Source: a virus | Direction: 5' to 3' (one strand) | Virus record (IMG/VR): IMGVR_UViG_3300008448_000032 | Coordinates: 1-64,000 of that record | DNA length: 64,000 bases | Part shown: positions 30,800-38,070 of the stretch, piece after piece | Layout of the letters: every line of letters starts with the position of its first letter | Numbering within the stretch: position 1 is the first letter of the stretch | Position numbers and translations under genes: made by a program | Notes under the pieces: model-generated | Told to the model about the DNA's origin: nothing | Database searches by the model: none | Seen by the model: the letters and a program-made list of their open reading frames with translations, nothing else

Positions 30800-31696
30800 A
30801 TGAAAAAAATAAAACTATTCGAAAACTATTCTTTAGAGAATTATGAAAGAGAGATAGAAGAATCTATTTATGAAAAATGGTCTTCTAGAAATGGGGATTC
30901 TTTATATCTATTAGAATCCATGGGTTCTGAAGAGGAAGATAGGCTGGATTGGCTTGATGATGAGGAATTAACACCGGGAGAAATGAGAGCTTTGGAGAGA
31001 GATCTTCAAGTTATTTCTAAAGAGCAACTAGCTGCTTTGTATCTAAAAGCTTTAGGACAATATGAATTCGGGGATCCAGAAAGAATGAAAGGAAGAAGAT
31101 CTAAATCAGAGGTTGTTCAAGAAGACGTATATGTAACTGGAATCCCAGGAATAGAAGAATTTTGCTCTGAAGACTGGAAAAGCGGAAATCTATTTATTGG
31201 TCCTAGTGCTCTTTCTGATGCGATAGGACTGAGATCTTTGGGTACTGTAACAAGAACAGTTAATAAATTTAGACTTCTTTTAGACGGAGAATCAGAGGGA
31301 AGATATGACGAGGTGGTTTACCCTAAAGTTATAAATGCGTTTGATTTTTTCAAAGGAAAATCTCCAGAAGTTATACAGGGAATAGCTGCAGGGGGAATAC
31401 AAAATCCAGAAACTTCTAAAGAGCACAGATCTGTTCTTAAAGGATCTGGTATTTCTAAAGCTGATTCTCTAATAATAGGAAAATTGGTTCATTCTCTTTT
31501 TAAAGATTATATGTCTAATTCTTTTTTCAGGAAGAATGTTTGTAAAGCTCAAAGCTCTGCTATATCTTCTATTTCCAAATCTAAAAGAATATCTCCTGAA
31601 GAGCTGGAAACATCATATAAAAATTATCTAATATCTCAAAAAATGTTAGATAAATTCAATTGGTGCGGACTTTATTCTAAATATGGGATCTACTAA
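30800..31696 (+). CDS. Acidic helical protein with capsid-targeting-like N-terminus
   Basis: I choose ATG 30800 (298 aa), after the previous stop and an A-rich leader; the frame is open to 30752 but that start lies within the previous gene. The N-terminus MKKIKLFENYSLENYEREIE continues E|S (I-E-E|S near residue 20) and begins like MKHIKLFESF of the 14049 gene. An acidic helical region follows (EEEDRLDWLDDEELTPGEMR). Then a globular part contains TGIPGIEEFC and IQGIAAGGIQNPETSKEHRS. Function unknown. Confidence 0.6.
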   Translation: MKKIKLFENYSLENYEREIEESIYEKWSSRNGDSLYLLESMGSEEEDRLDWLDDEELTPGEMRALERDLQVISKEQLAALYLKALGQYEFGDPERMKGRRSKSEVVQEDVYVTGIPGIEEFCSEDWKSGNLFIGPSALSDAIGLRSLGTVTRTVNKFRLLLDGESEGRYDEVVYPKVINAFDFFKGKSPEVIQGIAAGGIQNPETSKEHRSVLKGSGISKADSLIIGKLVHSLFKDYMSNSFFRKNVCKAQSSAISSISKSKRISPEELETSYKNYLISQKMLDKFNWCGLYSKYGIY

Positions 31697-32175
31697 AAAT
31701 TAAAATTTCCTAGAAAAAGAAGAAAGGAAATTACCAAAAGAAATTCATAATGTCTTTTTATGTAAATCTTAGGGTTTATACAATCAACATAATTTATTCT
31801 TTCATAGAAATAATCACATCTATCTCTATCTGATAAAGAAAATTCCATATTTGATTTTTCTAAAAATTCTGAATTTTGTTTAGATTCCCATTCGTAAAAC
31901 ACCTCAGCTTCCATACACATATCCAATACGGTTTCCCGAGTAAGAATTACCCTCTTGTGTTCTGCAATTATTAAAAGGGGAATAAAAAATCCTAGGAAAT
32001 AAGTATTATAATAAAATTCTATTCCAGCAGATACTAGGATTAGAAAAGAGTAGAGACCTAAACTAGATTTCTTACCCGTAAATAATATAGGAAAAATTCT
32101 AAACATTTTAGAGGTCTCGGGACATTCCCGATATAAAGATCTGTAGAATTTTTCTGATTTCGATTCTTTTTCCAT
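31693..32175 (-). CDS. Small membrane protein of unknown function
   Basis: I start at the ATG at 32173-32175 (MEKESKSEKFYRSLY, 160 aa). A longer reading to 32247 would cross the divergent promoter and gene. There are hydrophobic segments at about residues 40-85 (SLGLYSFLILVSAGIEFYYN, TYFLGFFIPLLII) and at the extreme C-terminus (FLLVISFLLFLGNF). The charged region between has several Cys and Asp residues. Function unknown. Confidence 0.5.
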   Translation of the reverse strand: MEKESKSEKFYRSLYRECPETSKMFRIFPILFTGKKSSLGLYSFLILVSAGIEFYYNTYFLGFFIPLLIIAEHKRVILTRETVLDMCMEAEVFYEWESKQNSEFLEKSNMEFSLSDRDRCDYFYERINYVDCINPKIYIKRHYEFLLVISFLLFLGNFNF

Positions 32176-32185
32176 TTTAAAATAA

Positions 32186-32201
32186 TTGATATATAAATCA
32201 A
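32186..32201. promoter_or_regulatory. Near-palindromic TATATA element, bidirectional promoter candidate
   Basis: TTGATATATAAATCAA is palindromic apart from its centre and lies in the 35-base gap between divergent genes at 32175 (minus) and 32211 (plus). Confidence 0.55.
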
Positions 32202-32210
32202 ATATAAGAA

Positions 32211-32606
32211 ATGTCTCGTATAATAAAAATCGGCCATATAGAAGCATTAATAGATTATCCGGAAGATGTCGTAAATACTCATTGGGATCTAGCAGAAGAA
32301 AAGATAAAGAATAATTACGGAAAAGGATGGAGACTTCCTACAGTGGAAGAACTCCTTTATATAAAAGATTTATCCCTGGAGTTCGGTATTTTTTCAGATT
32401 TCAATGTCGACGATGATTATTGGACATCTAAATCCGGAGAGCCTGGTTATATTCCAGATCGTAATGAGTTCGGCGAAGATTTTAGATGGTTCTATCAGGT
32501 GAGAATGCCCAATAATAAAGATCTCCAGGGTTTCGAGGATTCCCAGAAAGAATTTCTTTGTCACGTAGATTATTACGGAAATATTTTACCGGTAAGAGAT
32601 ATATAA
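32211..32606 (+). CDS. DUF1566 (Lcl C-terminal-like) protein, copy 2 of 4
   Basis: This 131-aa protein has the full landmark set: KGWRLPTVEELLYIKDL, DDYWTSKSG and, at the end, YGNILPVRDI. Of the four copies it is the closest to the family pattern (WRLPT-EEL, YWTS, PVRD). It directly precedes the tagged NlpC/P60-like gene with a promoter box overlapping its stop, repeating the arrangement seen at 11362-12616. Ligand-binding role inferred from the C-type-lectin-like fold of the family. Confidence 0.75.
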   Translation: MSRIIKIGHIEALIDYPEDVVNTHWDLAEEKIKNNYGKGWRLPTVEELLYIKDLSLEFGIFSDFNVDDDYWTSKSGEPGYIPDRNEFGEDFRWFYQVRMPNNKDLQGFEDSQKEFLCHVDYYGNILPVRDI

Positions 32607-32608
32607 AA
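32597..32608 (+). promoter_or_regulatory. Candidate late promoter box (GAGATATATAAA)
   Basis: Overlaps the last codons of the DUF1566 gene and precedes the ATG at 32617 by 8 bases. Confidence 0.5.
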
Positions 32609-32616
32609 TAAAAACT

Positions 32617-33408
32617 ATGAAAACTATTAAAAATTTTAACGAATTTGTATCCGAATCTATTTTAGATTCACCTATTTTCCAAAAAATTGGATCACTTGTT
32701 AAATCCACCCTGAATAGATCGGTAAATACTACTGAATATGAAAATGAGGTGGAAAAAGGAGATGCTGCAGAACCCGGAGGAGTTATGGGAGAATCCCCTA
32801 TAGGAAGAGGAACTTCATTAGAATCCGATATGAAATTTACCAAAGAAGAGATGGAAACCTTTGGAGAAAAAATAGGAATAACCGATAAAGGAGACAAGGC
32901 AAAATTGGAACAGCCCTCCACCGGTCCTATAGGAAATATATCAAATTCTGCGTATGCTAACCTAAATGTTTCTACAAGAGGAATCCCGGGTACGGATGGT
33001 GGAAATCTTGGATGTGCTGCTGCGACTTCTATAATGTTCTATCGGGCAACTGGATATTCCTTAGCCGGGGGAACGACGGTTTGTATAGGAACTCTTACCA
33101 TATATGACGAATTGGATAAGAAAAGTAAAGAACCTTTATCTCCTTGGAAAAAGGTAACAGATTGGAAAAATGATTACATGCCTGGTGATATTATCGTTAC
33201 TAGAAGAAGATCCAGACCTGGACATATCGGGGTAGTGGTTAATGATGGAAATATAATTTCAAATTCTTCATCTGGATTTAAAGGAGATAAAATGGGACAA
33301 ATAGAAGAAAATTACACTATAAAATCCTGGGATAGCGTAGCTAGAAGAAATCCTACGGAAACCGCAATATTTAGATACCAAGGTCCTTACAAGAACAGCT
33401 GGTCTTAA
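32617..33408 (+). CDS. NlpC/P60 or CHAP-like peptidase with capsid-targeting-like N-terminus
   Basis: This 263-aa protein begins MKTIKNFNEFVSE|SILDSP, then IFQKIGSLVKST, almost the same tag and follow-on segment as the 11834 product. A Gly/Glu-rich linker comes next. The C-terminal domain has GNLGCAAATSIMFYRATGY (Cys133), YMPGDIIVTRRRSRPGHIGV (His203) and NIISNSSSG. This is the Cys-His layout of CHAP and NlpC/P60 endopeptidases, which cut peptidoglycan stem peptides. I infer a packaged cell-wall enzyme that could be delivered with the genome. Its stop overlaps the start of the next DUF1566 gene (TAATG). Confidence 0.7.
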   Translation: MKTIKNFNEFVSESILDSPIFQKIGSLVKSTLNRSVNTTEYENEVEKGDAAEPGGVMGESPIGRGTSLESDMKFTKEEMETFGEKIGITDKGDKAKLEQPSTGPIGNISNSAYANLNVSTRGIPGTDGGNLGCAAATSIMFYRATGYSLAGGTTVCIGTLTIYDELDKKSKEPLSPWKKVTDWKNDYMPGDIIVTRRRSRPGHIGVVVNDGNIISNSSSGFKGDKMGQIEENYTIKSWDSVARRNPTETAIFRYQGPYKNSWS

Positions 33409-33785
33409 TGAAAAGATTTATAGCAGGAAGAGTAGAAGTTTGTCTCGGATATGATTTTGAAGAGATGGATAAATCTGATGCTATAGAAAAATGCAAACAA
33501 TTAGGCCCCGAATGGAGATTGCCAAATGAGAATGAAATCAGGTACATTTGCCAAAATTTATCTTACGGAGGGAATTCTGATTTTTGGACTTCTAGTGGAA
33601 CCTTGGGAGGAATAGTTAATCGAAGAGGAAAATTCCTTAATGAACCCTCATATTGGATGGGAGAGCCCGAAGGAAGGAGTAGGTCATATATATATGATTG
33701 TCAATTTACAGGAAATAGATGTTTTCAAGTATTCGATAGATCTAGAAAGACGAATTCTGTATTTATGGGCGTTAGAGAGATATGA
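33408..33785 (+). CDS. DUF1566 (Lcl C-terminal-like) protein, copy 3 of 4
   Basis: This 125-aa protein contains GPEWRLPNENEIRYICQNL, SDFWTSSGT and the ending FMGVREI, matching the WRLP / W-TS / V-R-(D/E) landmarks. It is coupled at both ends: its ATG overlaps the stop of the peptidase gene and its stop region overlaps the next ATG. The variable central loop (SYWMGEPEGRSRSYIYD) differs completely from the other copies. Confidence 0.7.
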   Translation: MKRFIAGRVEVCLGYDFEEMDKSDAIEKCKQLGPEWRLPNENEIRYICQNLSYGGNSDFWTSSGTLGGIVNRRGKFLNEPSYWMGEPEGRSRSYIYDCQFTGNRCFQVFDRSRKTNSVFMGVREI

Positions 33786-34105
33786 AAATGATAGATCTAG
33801 GACATACAATAATGGAGATTTCTGAAGATTCTAAAGATGGAAAATGGAAGGATTTCAATGAGTTATCAGAGAAAGAGGGATTTAGATTTCCTACTTTAAA
33901 TGAGCTAAGGTATTTATATTCACTAAAAAAAGATCTCGGAATAGGAGATTTTGCTGATAGATGGTTTTGGTCTTCTGAAGTTATGGAAAGAAACATATAT
34001 TCTCCTGGATCTAAATATTATTTTAAAGATTTTAGGGATGGAATAGAAGATTGGGAATACGCATATATGAGATCTGCTTGTCTTATAAGAGTTTACGATA
34101 AATAG
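33782..34105 (+). CDS. DUF1566-like protein, copy 4 of 4 (shortest)
   Basis: This 107-aa protein has EGFRFPTLNELRYLYSLKKD and DRWFWSSEVM, and ends with ACLIRVYDK. The W of WRLP is replaced by F, and the terminal PVRD is reduced to IRVYD, so this is the most divergent copy. It overlaps the previous gene by 4 bases and is followed by a bidirectional terminator, ending the 32211-34105 operon. Confidence 0.6.
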   Translation: MKMIDLGHTIMEISEDSKDGKWKDFNELSEKEGFRFPTLNELRYLYSLKKDLGIGDFADRWFWSSEVMERNIYSPGSKYYFKDFRDGIEDWEYAYMRSACLIRVYDK

Positions 34106-34115
34106 TCAAACAAAA

Positions 34116-34142
34116 AAACCAGAATCTTTTGGATCCTGGTTT
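34116..34142. terminator. Bidirectional terminator
   Basis: AAACCAGAATC pairs with GATCCTGGTTT (one mismatch) around a 5-base loop, with an A run on the left. It lies between convergent genes. Confidence 0.8.
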
Positions 34143-34163
34143 ATCTTAAATCTATTTTATTTA

Positions 34164-35171
34164 TTATTTTAATTTTTTTCTTAAAATAACTCCCGCTTGG
34201 TAGGAAGGAACTGGAACACCCGGATACATTTTAGGGTAAGTTCTCATAAATAGAGTTTCTGGAATGTGTCTGTGCATATAAAGACCATAGTACTCCATAT
34301 CCGGATTATTCTTAAGAACCTCATCCATAATCATAGAAGATAGTAAATAAGGTTTTTTATTCTGAATCATATCTTTGATTAGAGTAACAAAGTATCCACC
34401 TGGCTTTAAAAATTCAATACCTTGTGTGTACATACCATTAACAAGATCCCAATATTCGCTTCCTTTAGTTAGACCGATATTATTTGGATGCTCATAATCG
34501 AAAGTTTTATCATTTAAAGTTCCATCTGCATTTTTAGCCATTCCCCTTTGTGGAGCATCTGAAGATTTCCCACTTAATTTAGGATATGGAGTACCGTTAA
34601 CGATTAGGGATAATTGACCTCTCTCGATACCCGAGCTTTCTAAATTCTGAGTTGTATTTCTAGCATCTCCTTGAACCAACTTAGCAACAACATCATTTCT
34701 TTCTACCTGAGCTGCAATGTTGTTATAAGCAATCTGGGGATACTCTAGCTCAACTCCGATCGAATTCCTACCGTTATTATATGCTTCAACCAAAGTCGTT
34801 CCTGTTCCACATGTAGGATCAAATACCCAATCTCCTGGTTGAGTTAGATTCTGTATTGCCCATCTATACCCTTGCCAGTGTCCTGGACATAGGTGCTTAT
34901 CCTCTTGCTTAGGATAATACTTATATCTTGCAGACTGAGAATAGTATTTGTCTCTTTGGGTATCGTAGATTTCACCTAAGAAATTTTGGGTATAATCCGT
35001 AGTGTGATAATCAGAAGGCAATTCCATTCTTACCAAAAGTTCTTCTGTAGGAGTAATATCGTTTCTGTAAACGCTTTTATCCTTAGGATCTTTTTTGATT
35101 TTTTCTACTGGAGCTGGAGCTTCTTTAGGTTTAGTTTTGTCCTCGAAAGGAACTTGTTTCATTTCAATCAT
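34164..35171 (-). CDS. DNA methyltransferase, N4/N6-amino type, gamma-like motif order
   Basis: This 335-aa protein has a Pro/Lys-rich N-terminus, then HLCPGHWQGYRWAIQNLTQP (motif X-like), WVFDPTCGTGTTLVEAYNNG (motif I, SAM binding) and SIGVELEYPQIAYNN (motif II). Next comes LSLIVNGTPYPKLSG in the place of motif IV, and a C-terminal region with FLKPGGYFVTLIKDMIQN. The order X-I-IV is that of gamma-class amino-methyltransferases. Motif IV is normally (D/N/S)-P-P-(Y/F); here it is GTPY, which is unusual and may affect specificity or activity. No partner nuclease is nearby, so it probably protects phage DNA or alters regulation. No packaging-type signature. Confidence 0.75.
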   Translation of the reverse strand: MIEMKQVPFEDKTKPKEAPAPVEKIKKDPKDKSVYRNDITPTEELLVRMELPSDYHTTDYTQNFLGEIYDTQRDKYYSQSARYKYYPKQEDKHLCPGHWQGYRWAIQNLTQPGDWVFDPTCGTGTTLVEAYNNGRNSIGVELEYPQIAYNNIAAQVERNDVVAKLVQGDARNTTQNLESSGIERGQLSLIVNGTPYPKLSGKSSDAPQRGMAKNADGTLNDKTFDYEHPNNIGLTKGSEYWDLVNGMYTQGIEFLKPGGYFVTLIKDMIQNKKPYLLSSMIMDEVLKNNPDMEYYGLYMHRHIPETLFMRTYPKMYPGVPVPSYQAGVILRKKLK

Positions 35172-35200
35172 TTCTCAATTTTTAATTAATTATTATAATG

Positions 35201-35214
35201 AATTTTATATCTCG
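35201..35214 (-). promoter_or_regulatory. Variant promoter box, minus strand
   Basis: Reads CGAGATATAAAATT on the minus strand, about 30 bases before the methyltransferase start. It departs slightly from the TATATA core. Confidence 0.35.
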
Positions 35215-35232
35215 ATTTTATAAAATTATTTC

Positions 35233-35245
35233 GGGATATATAAAA
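35233..35245 (+). promoter_or_regulatory. Candidate late promoter box (GGGATATATAAAA)
   Basis: 13 bases before the GTG at 35259 in the divergent gap. Confidence 0.6.
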
Positions 35246-35258
35246 AAATATTATTAAA

Positions 35259-36323
35259 GTGAACAATCTTAATAGATTCTGCGAATGGGCGATCAATGAA
35301 GCCTCTTATTTTACTAAATGGGCTTCTACCCCATCGAACATAACAGCAGCTCAAAAAAGAGACATTGAATCCAAAGTAGAAGCTTCTTCTTCTGTTGATA
35401 TGGAAATTCTTAAAAATTTCAATCCTTCTTATAGCTCTAGATATTGGGAGGCTTTAAAAATAAGATTGGGAGAAAATAAAATAAAATTTAAATATGGAAA
35501 CACCTCAGCAATTCCTAAGCAGTGGATATATTGGGGAGAAAAGGTAATATATTCCGACAAAAGACCACTCCTTTCTAGAAATAACTCAACTAAAGAGGAG
35601 GTTTTAGCTTATTTTCCTATCCCATTCAACGGAGTAGTTCTAGATAAATTTTGGGTTGTTGCAGTATGGAAAAACGCTTCGGGAGTAAATATGTTAAGGG
35701 AAATGTCTTTAAAGACATACCTTACTAAAAGTACTAGGGATATAATAGATATTTATTTTAAGGGATATTCTTCCCCGGTGACCAATAAATCAAATCCCAA
35801 AGATTATTGGACCCTTATCGCTATAATGGCCTGTGAAAATTTTCCAGAACAATCTCAGGGAATGGCAGATGTTGCTCAATCTATATACAATAGATATTAT
35901 GTTAATGGAAAGCCTTACGGTAAAACCATATCTGAAATAATACTTGCTAAAGGACAATACGAACCCGTTACAAAAGGATTAAAGAAAGGAGCAGACTGGA
36001 AAAATGTAAATAGCAGATCTAAAGCTATAAGTGTTTATATGAAGACTAAAGGAAGTACATCAGATGTAGCTAATAAAGCAATAAATAATGCTATAGCTGC
36101 ACAATCCGGTAAATCTTATGTCTCCCAGGCAAAATCCCACGTGAAGACAAGAACAGAATTTTTGGCTTCTTCTCCTAAGTCTTCTTCCGCGGTTTCTCCG
36201 GTAGAAAGATCTGATCCAAAAAAACACAATTCTTTTTTCTGGAACTATGCCGGAAAAAATCAATATTATGCTAAAAAAGATTTCTCAGCAAAGCCTATCC
36301 CATCGGAAGTTAAGATCGCTTAA
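35259..36323 (+). CDS. SleB/CwlJ-like cell-wall hydrolase with capsid-targeting-like N-terminus
   Basis: This 354-aa protein has a GTG start and reads MNNLNRFCEWAINE|ASYFTK, with F-x2-W and I-N-E|A at residues 12-15. The catalytic domain (about residues 180-275) reads LIAIMACENFPEQSQGMADV, AQSIYNRYYVNGKPYGKTIS and EIILAKGQYEPV. This follows the SleB/Hydrolase_2 pattern (E-A--E-..G--AVA-V--NR ... GQF), with Glu193 as the likely catalytic residue. These enzymes cleave the glycan strand of peptidoglycan. The first 180 residues are a separate region of unknown fold, and the Ser-rich tail ends with NSFFWNYAGKNQYYAK. I infer a virion-packaged lysin, possibly acting at genome entry. Confidence 0.7.
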   Translation: MNNLNRFCEWAINEASYFTKWASTPSNITAAQKRDIESKVEASSSVDMEILKNFNPSYSSRYWEALKIRLGENKIKFKYGNTSAIPKQWIYWGEKVIYSDKRPLLSRNNSTKEEVLAYFPIPFNGVVLDKFWVVAVWKNASGVNMLREMSLKTYLTKSTRDIIDIYFKGYSSPVTNKSNPKDYWTLIAIMACENFPEQSQGMADVAQSIYNRYYVNGKPYGKTISEIILAKGQYEPVTKGLKKGADWKNVNSRSKAISVYMKTKGSTSDVANKAINNAIAAQSGKSYVSQAKSHVKTRTEFLASSPKSSSAVSPVERSDPKKHNSFFWNYAGKNQYYAKKDFSAKPIPSEVKIA

Positions 36324-36335
36324 GATATATAAATA
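36324..36335 (+). promoter_or_regulatory. Candidate late promoter box (GATATATAAATA)
   Basis: Immediately after the hydrolase stop, 8 bases before the ATG at 36344. The bases AGAGG just before this ATG are one of the few Shine-Dalgarno-like strings here. Confidence 0.55.
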
Positions 36336-36343
36336 AAAAGAGG

Positions 36344-36778
36344 ATGTCAAGAATATACGATTACGGAGCTTTTTCAAATAATAAATCTAAATTTTCGGAT
36401 TCGGGTAATAAATTTGGGTACGAGATGTCTTTTGTCGATATAGATATATCGGGAAAGCCTAAAGAATTTAGAGATATAATTGATGTTAAAGTTTTTATTG
36501 AATATTCCACTAACGTCGTTTCCAATAAAAGAGGTCTAGAAAGAGTTGATTTTTCCGTAGATTGTATAGAGCTTATAATGGATATTGAAAATTCCGTCGG
36601 GAAGAACGAGGAGATAGATTTTGATCTTATCCCAGGAAAAACTATAGATTACGGCCAGGTTAAGTATACCATAAATGAATTTCCTATACCTTCTTATCCT
36701 CAAAGAATAGAAATAAATATGAACGGGTTTACAGATCCTACGAGGTTTGATGTAATGGTTTATTTTGGAAATAACTAG
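36344..36778 (+). CDS. Unknown small protein
   Basis: This 144-aa protein has alternating beta-type segments (GYEMSFVDIDISGKP, DVKVFIEYSTNVVSN, RVDFSVDCIELIMDIEN) and a C-terminal FDVMVYFGNN, suggesting a beta-sandwich. No signature of packaging and no known family. It is the first gene of a run continuing to 36781 with a 2-base gap. Confidence 0.55.
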   Translation: MSRIYDYGAFSNNKSKFSDSGNKFGYEMSFVDIDISGKPKEFRDIIDVKVFIEYSTNVVSNKRGLERVDFSVDCIELIMDIENSVGKNEEIDFDLIPGKTIDYGQVKYTINEFPIPSYPQRIEINMNGFTDPTRFDVMVYFGNN

Positions 36779-36780
36779 GA

Positions 36781-37749
36781 ATGAGAGAAATTCTAGAATA
36801 CGAAAGTTTTAATCCTCTTCACGAATCTAAAAAATATGAGGGCCTAAGATCTGTTAAAAAAACTTGGGGTGGAGAATACATTCTAGACGTTGACGATTAT
36901 CAAAAGACAAACAGCAAACCTTTAAAGGGATCTATATTAATAGGAAAGGATAGCGGAAAAGCCGTTGCTCTTACATATTTAAATCCGGATGGAAGCGAAT
37001 CTAAATACCTTTGGGTTCCTTATTTCGGAGCTTATATGAATAGAAATACCGCAGGAGGGATAAGCTCTATTAAAATAACACCTTATAAAAATTGGTTATC
37101 GCAGTCAGAAAATGAAAAAAAGCTTGAAGATTTTTTAGATGGATTTCAAGAATCTATAGAAAAAGAAAAAACTGAAAGCGAGAAAACCGTAGGACTTCAG
37201 GCACAAAAAGATTTAGACCTTATATTAGACATGTACGGAATAAATTCTCCGATAGAAAAATTTGAAAAAGGGGATAGAGAAAATGAATGGAGAGCTATTC
37301 TAGAAAATGGATTTGTCGTCATAATAAAAAAGAGATCTTCTGAGGATCTTGTAGGAGAATTTAGAATTTACCCCAAGGAAAAAGAAGAATTTCCATATAT
37401 AGAGATAAGCACGGAAAAAAATGAGAAAGGGTTTAAATTTAAAAGACCCGGAGAATATATGATTCGAAGAAGAATAGATATGACCGACCTCAAAAAAGAT
37501 CCCGTAGCTTTATACCTGTTTAAGAATATAACAGGTCTCCAAGAATATGAGGACGAAAAATCATTATTGAACTATTTTGAATCTCTAGTAAAATCTCAGG
37601 ATACTTCTTACCAAATGTCGGATGATTCCAGATCTTATAAGAGTGGACAGTCCGAAAGAGAAGAAATAAATCTGGTTTCCAAATTACTAGAGGATTTCTT
37701 AACTTCTAAAAAAATAGAAGAAATCTACACAAAGAACAAAAAAAGATAG
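36781..37749 (+). CDS. Unknown protein with capsid-targeting-like N-terminus
   Basis: This 322-aa protein starts MREILEYESFNPLHE|SKKYEG, with L-H-E|S at residues 13-16. A beta-rich region follows (GEYILDVDDYQ, SILIGKDSGKAVALTYLNPD), then a helical charged linker and a second domain (EWRAILENGFVVIIKKRSSE). The Lys/Glu-rich tail is probably helical. It is the last tagged gene going rightwards; none of the structural genes from 39938 onwards has the tag. Confidence 0.6.
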   Translation: MREILEYESFNPLHESKKYEGLRSVKKTWGGEYILDVDDYQKTNSKPLKGSILIGKDSGKAVALTYLNPDGSESKYLWVPYFGAYMNRNTAGGISSIKITPYKNWLSQSENEKKLEDFLDGFQESIEKEKTESEKTVGLQAQKDLDLILDMYGINSPIEKFEKGDRENEWRAILENGFVVIIKKRSSEDLVGEFRIYPKEKEEFPYIEISTEKNEKGFKFKRPGEYMIRRRIDMTDLKKDPVALYLFKNITGLQEYEDEKSLLNYFESLVKSQDTSYQMSDDSRSYKSGQSEREEINLVSKLLEDFLTSKKIEEIYTKNKKR

Positions 37750-37782
37750 AAACTTTTCTCTTTTATTTTTCTATTATCCTTG

Positions 37783-38064
37783 ATGGAAATAGATAAGTCT
37801 TTTATTCTCAATAAGGGAGAAACTTTAATACTTAAAAAGAAGGGTGGTTTTATTTATATGGAATTTACCAGAAGAAATGAGAAACACCTTCACGACATCA
37901 TAGAATTAGAATATAGAAATTCTAGGAGTAAGAAGAAGGACCCTTCGACTTGGATAATCGAAAAAGATTTTATCTCTAGAATTCTTTACGAGATAAATTC
38001 TTGTGGGTTTGAATTTCACGAGATCAAAAAGGTAGAAAAAATAAACAAAAAAGAATCAAAATGA
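37783..38064 (+). CDS. Small basic unknown protein
   Basis: I use ATG 37783 (93 aa); an in-frame TTG precedes it. Charged alpha/beta protein (GETLILKKKGGFIYMEFTRR, FISRILYEINSCGFEF) with a Lys-rich C-terminus. No family recognised. Followed six bases later by the next gene. Confidence 0.5.
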   Translation: MEIDKSFILNKGETLILKKKGGFIYMEFTRRNEKHLHDIIELEYRNSRSKKKDPSTWIIEKDFISRILYEINSCGFEFHEIKKVEKINKKESK

Positions 38065-38070
38065 TTCATA

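Noticed and set aside
32176-32247. Extended N-terminus of the minus-strand membrane protein gene
   Set aside because: It would run through the bidirectional promoter and into the divergent DUF1566 gene; the ATG at 32175 is better placed.
11362-34105. Diversity-generating retroelement using the DUF1566 proteins as variable targets
   Set aside because: The fold would suit it, but no reverse transcriptase, template repeat or adenine-biased variable repeat was found in the window.
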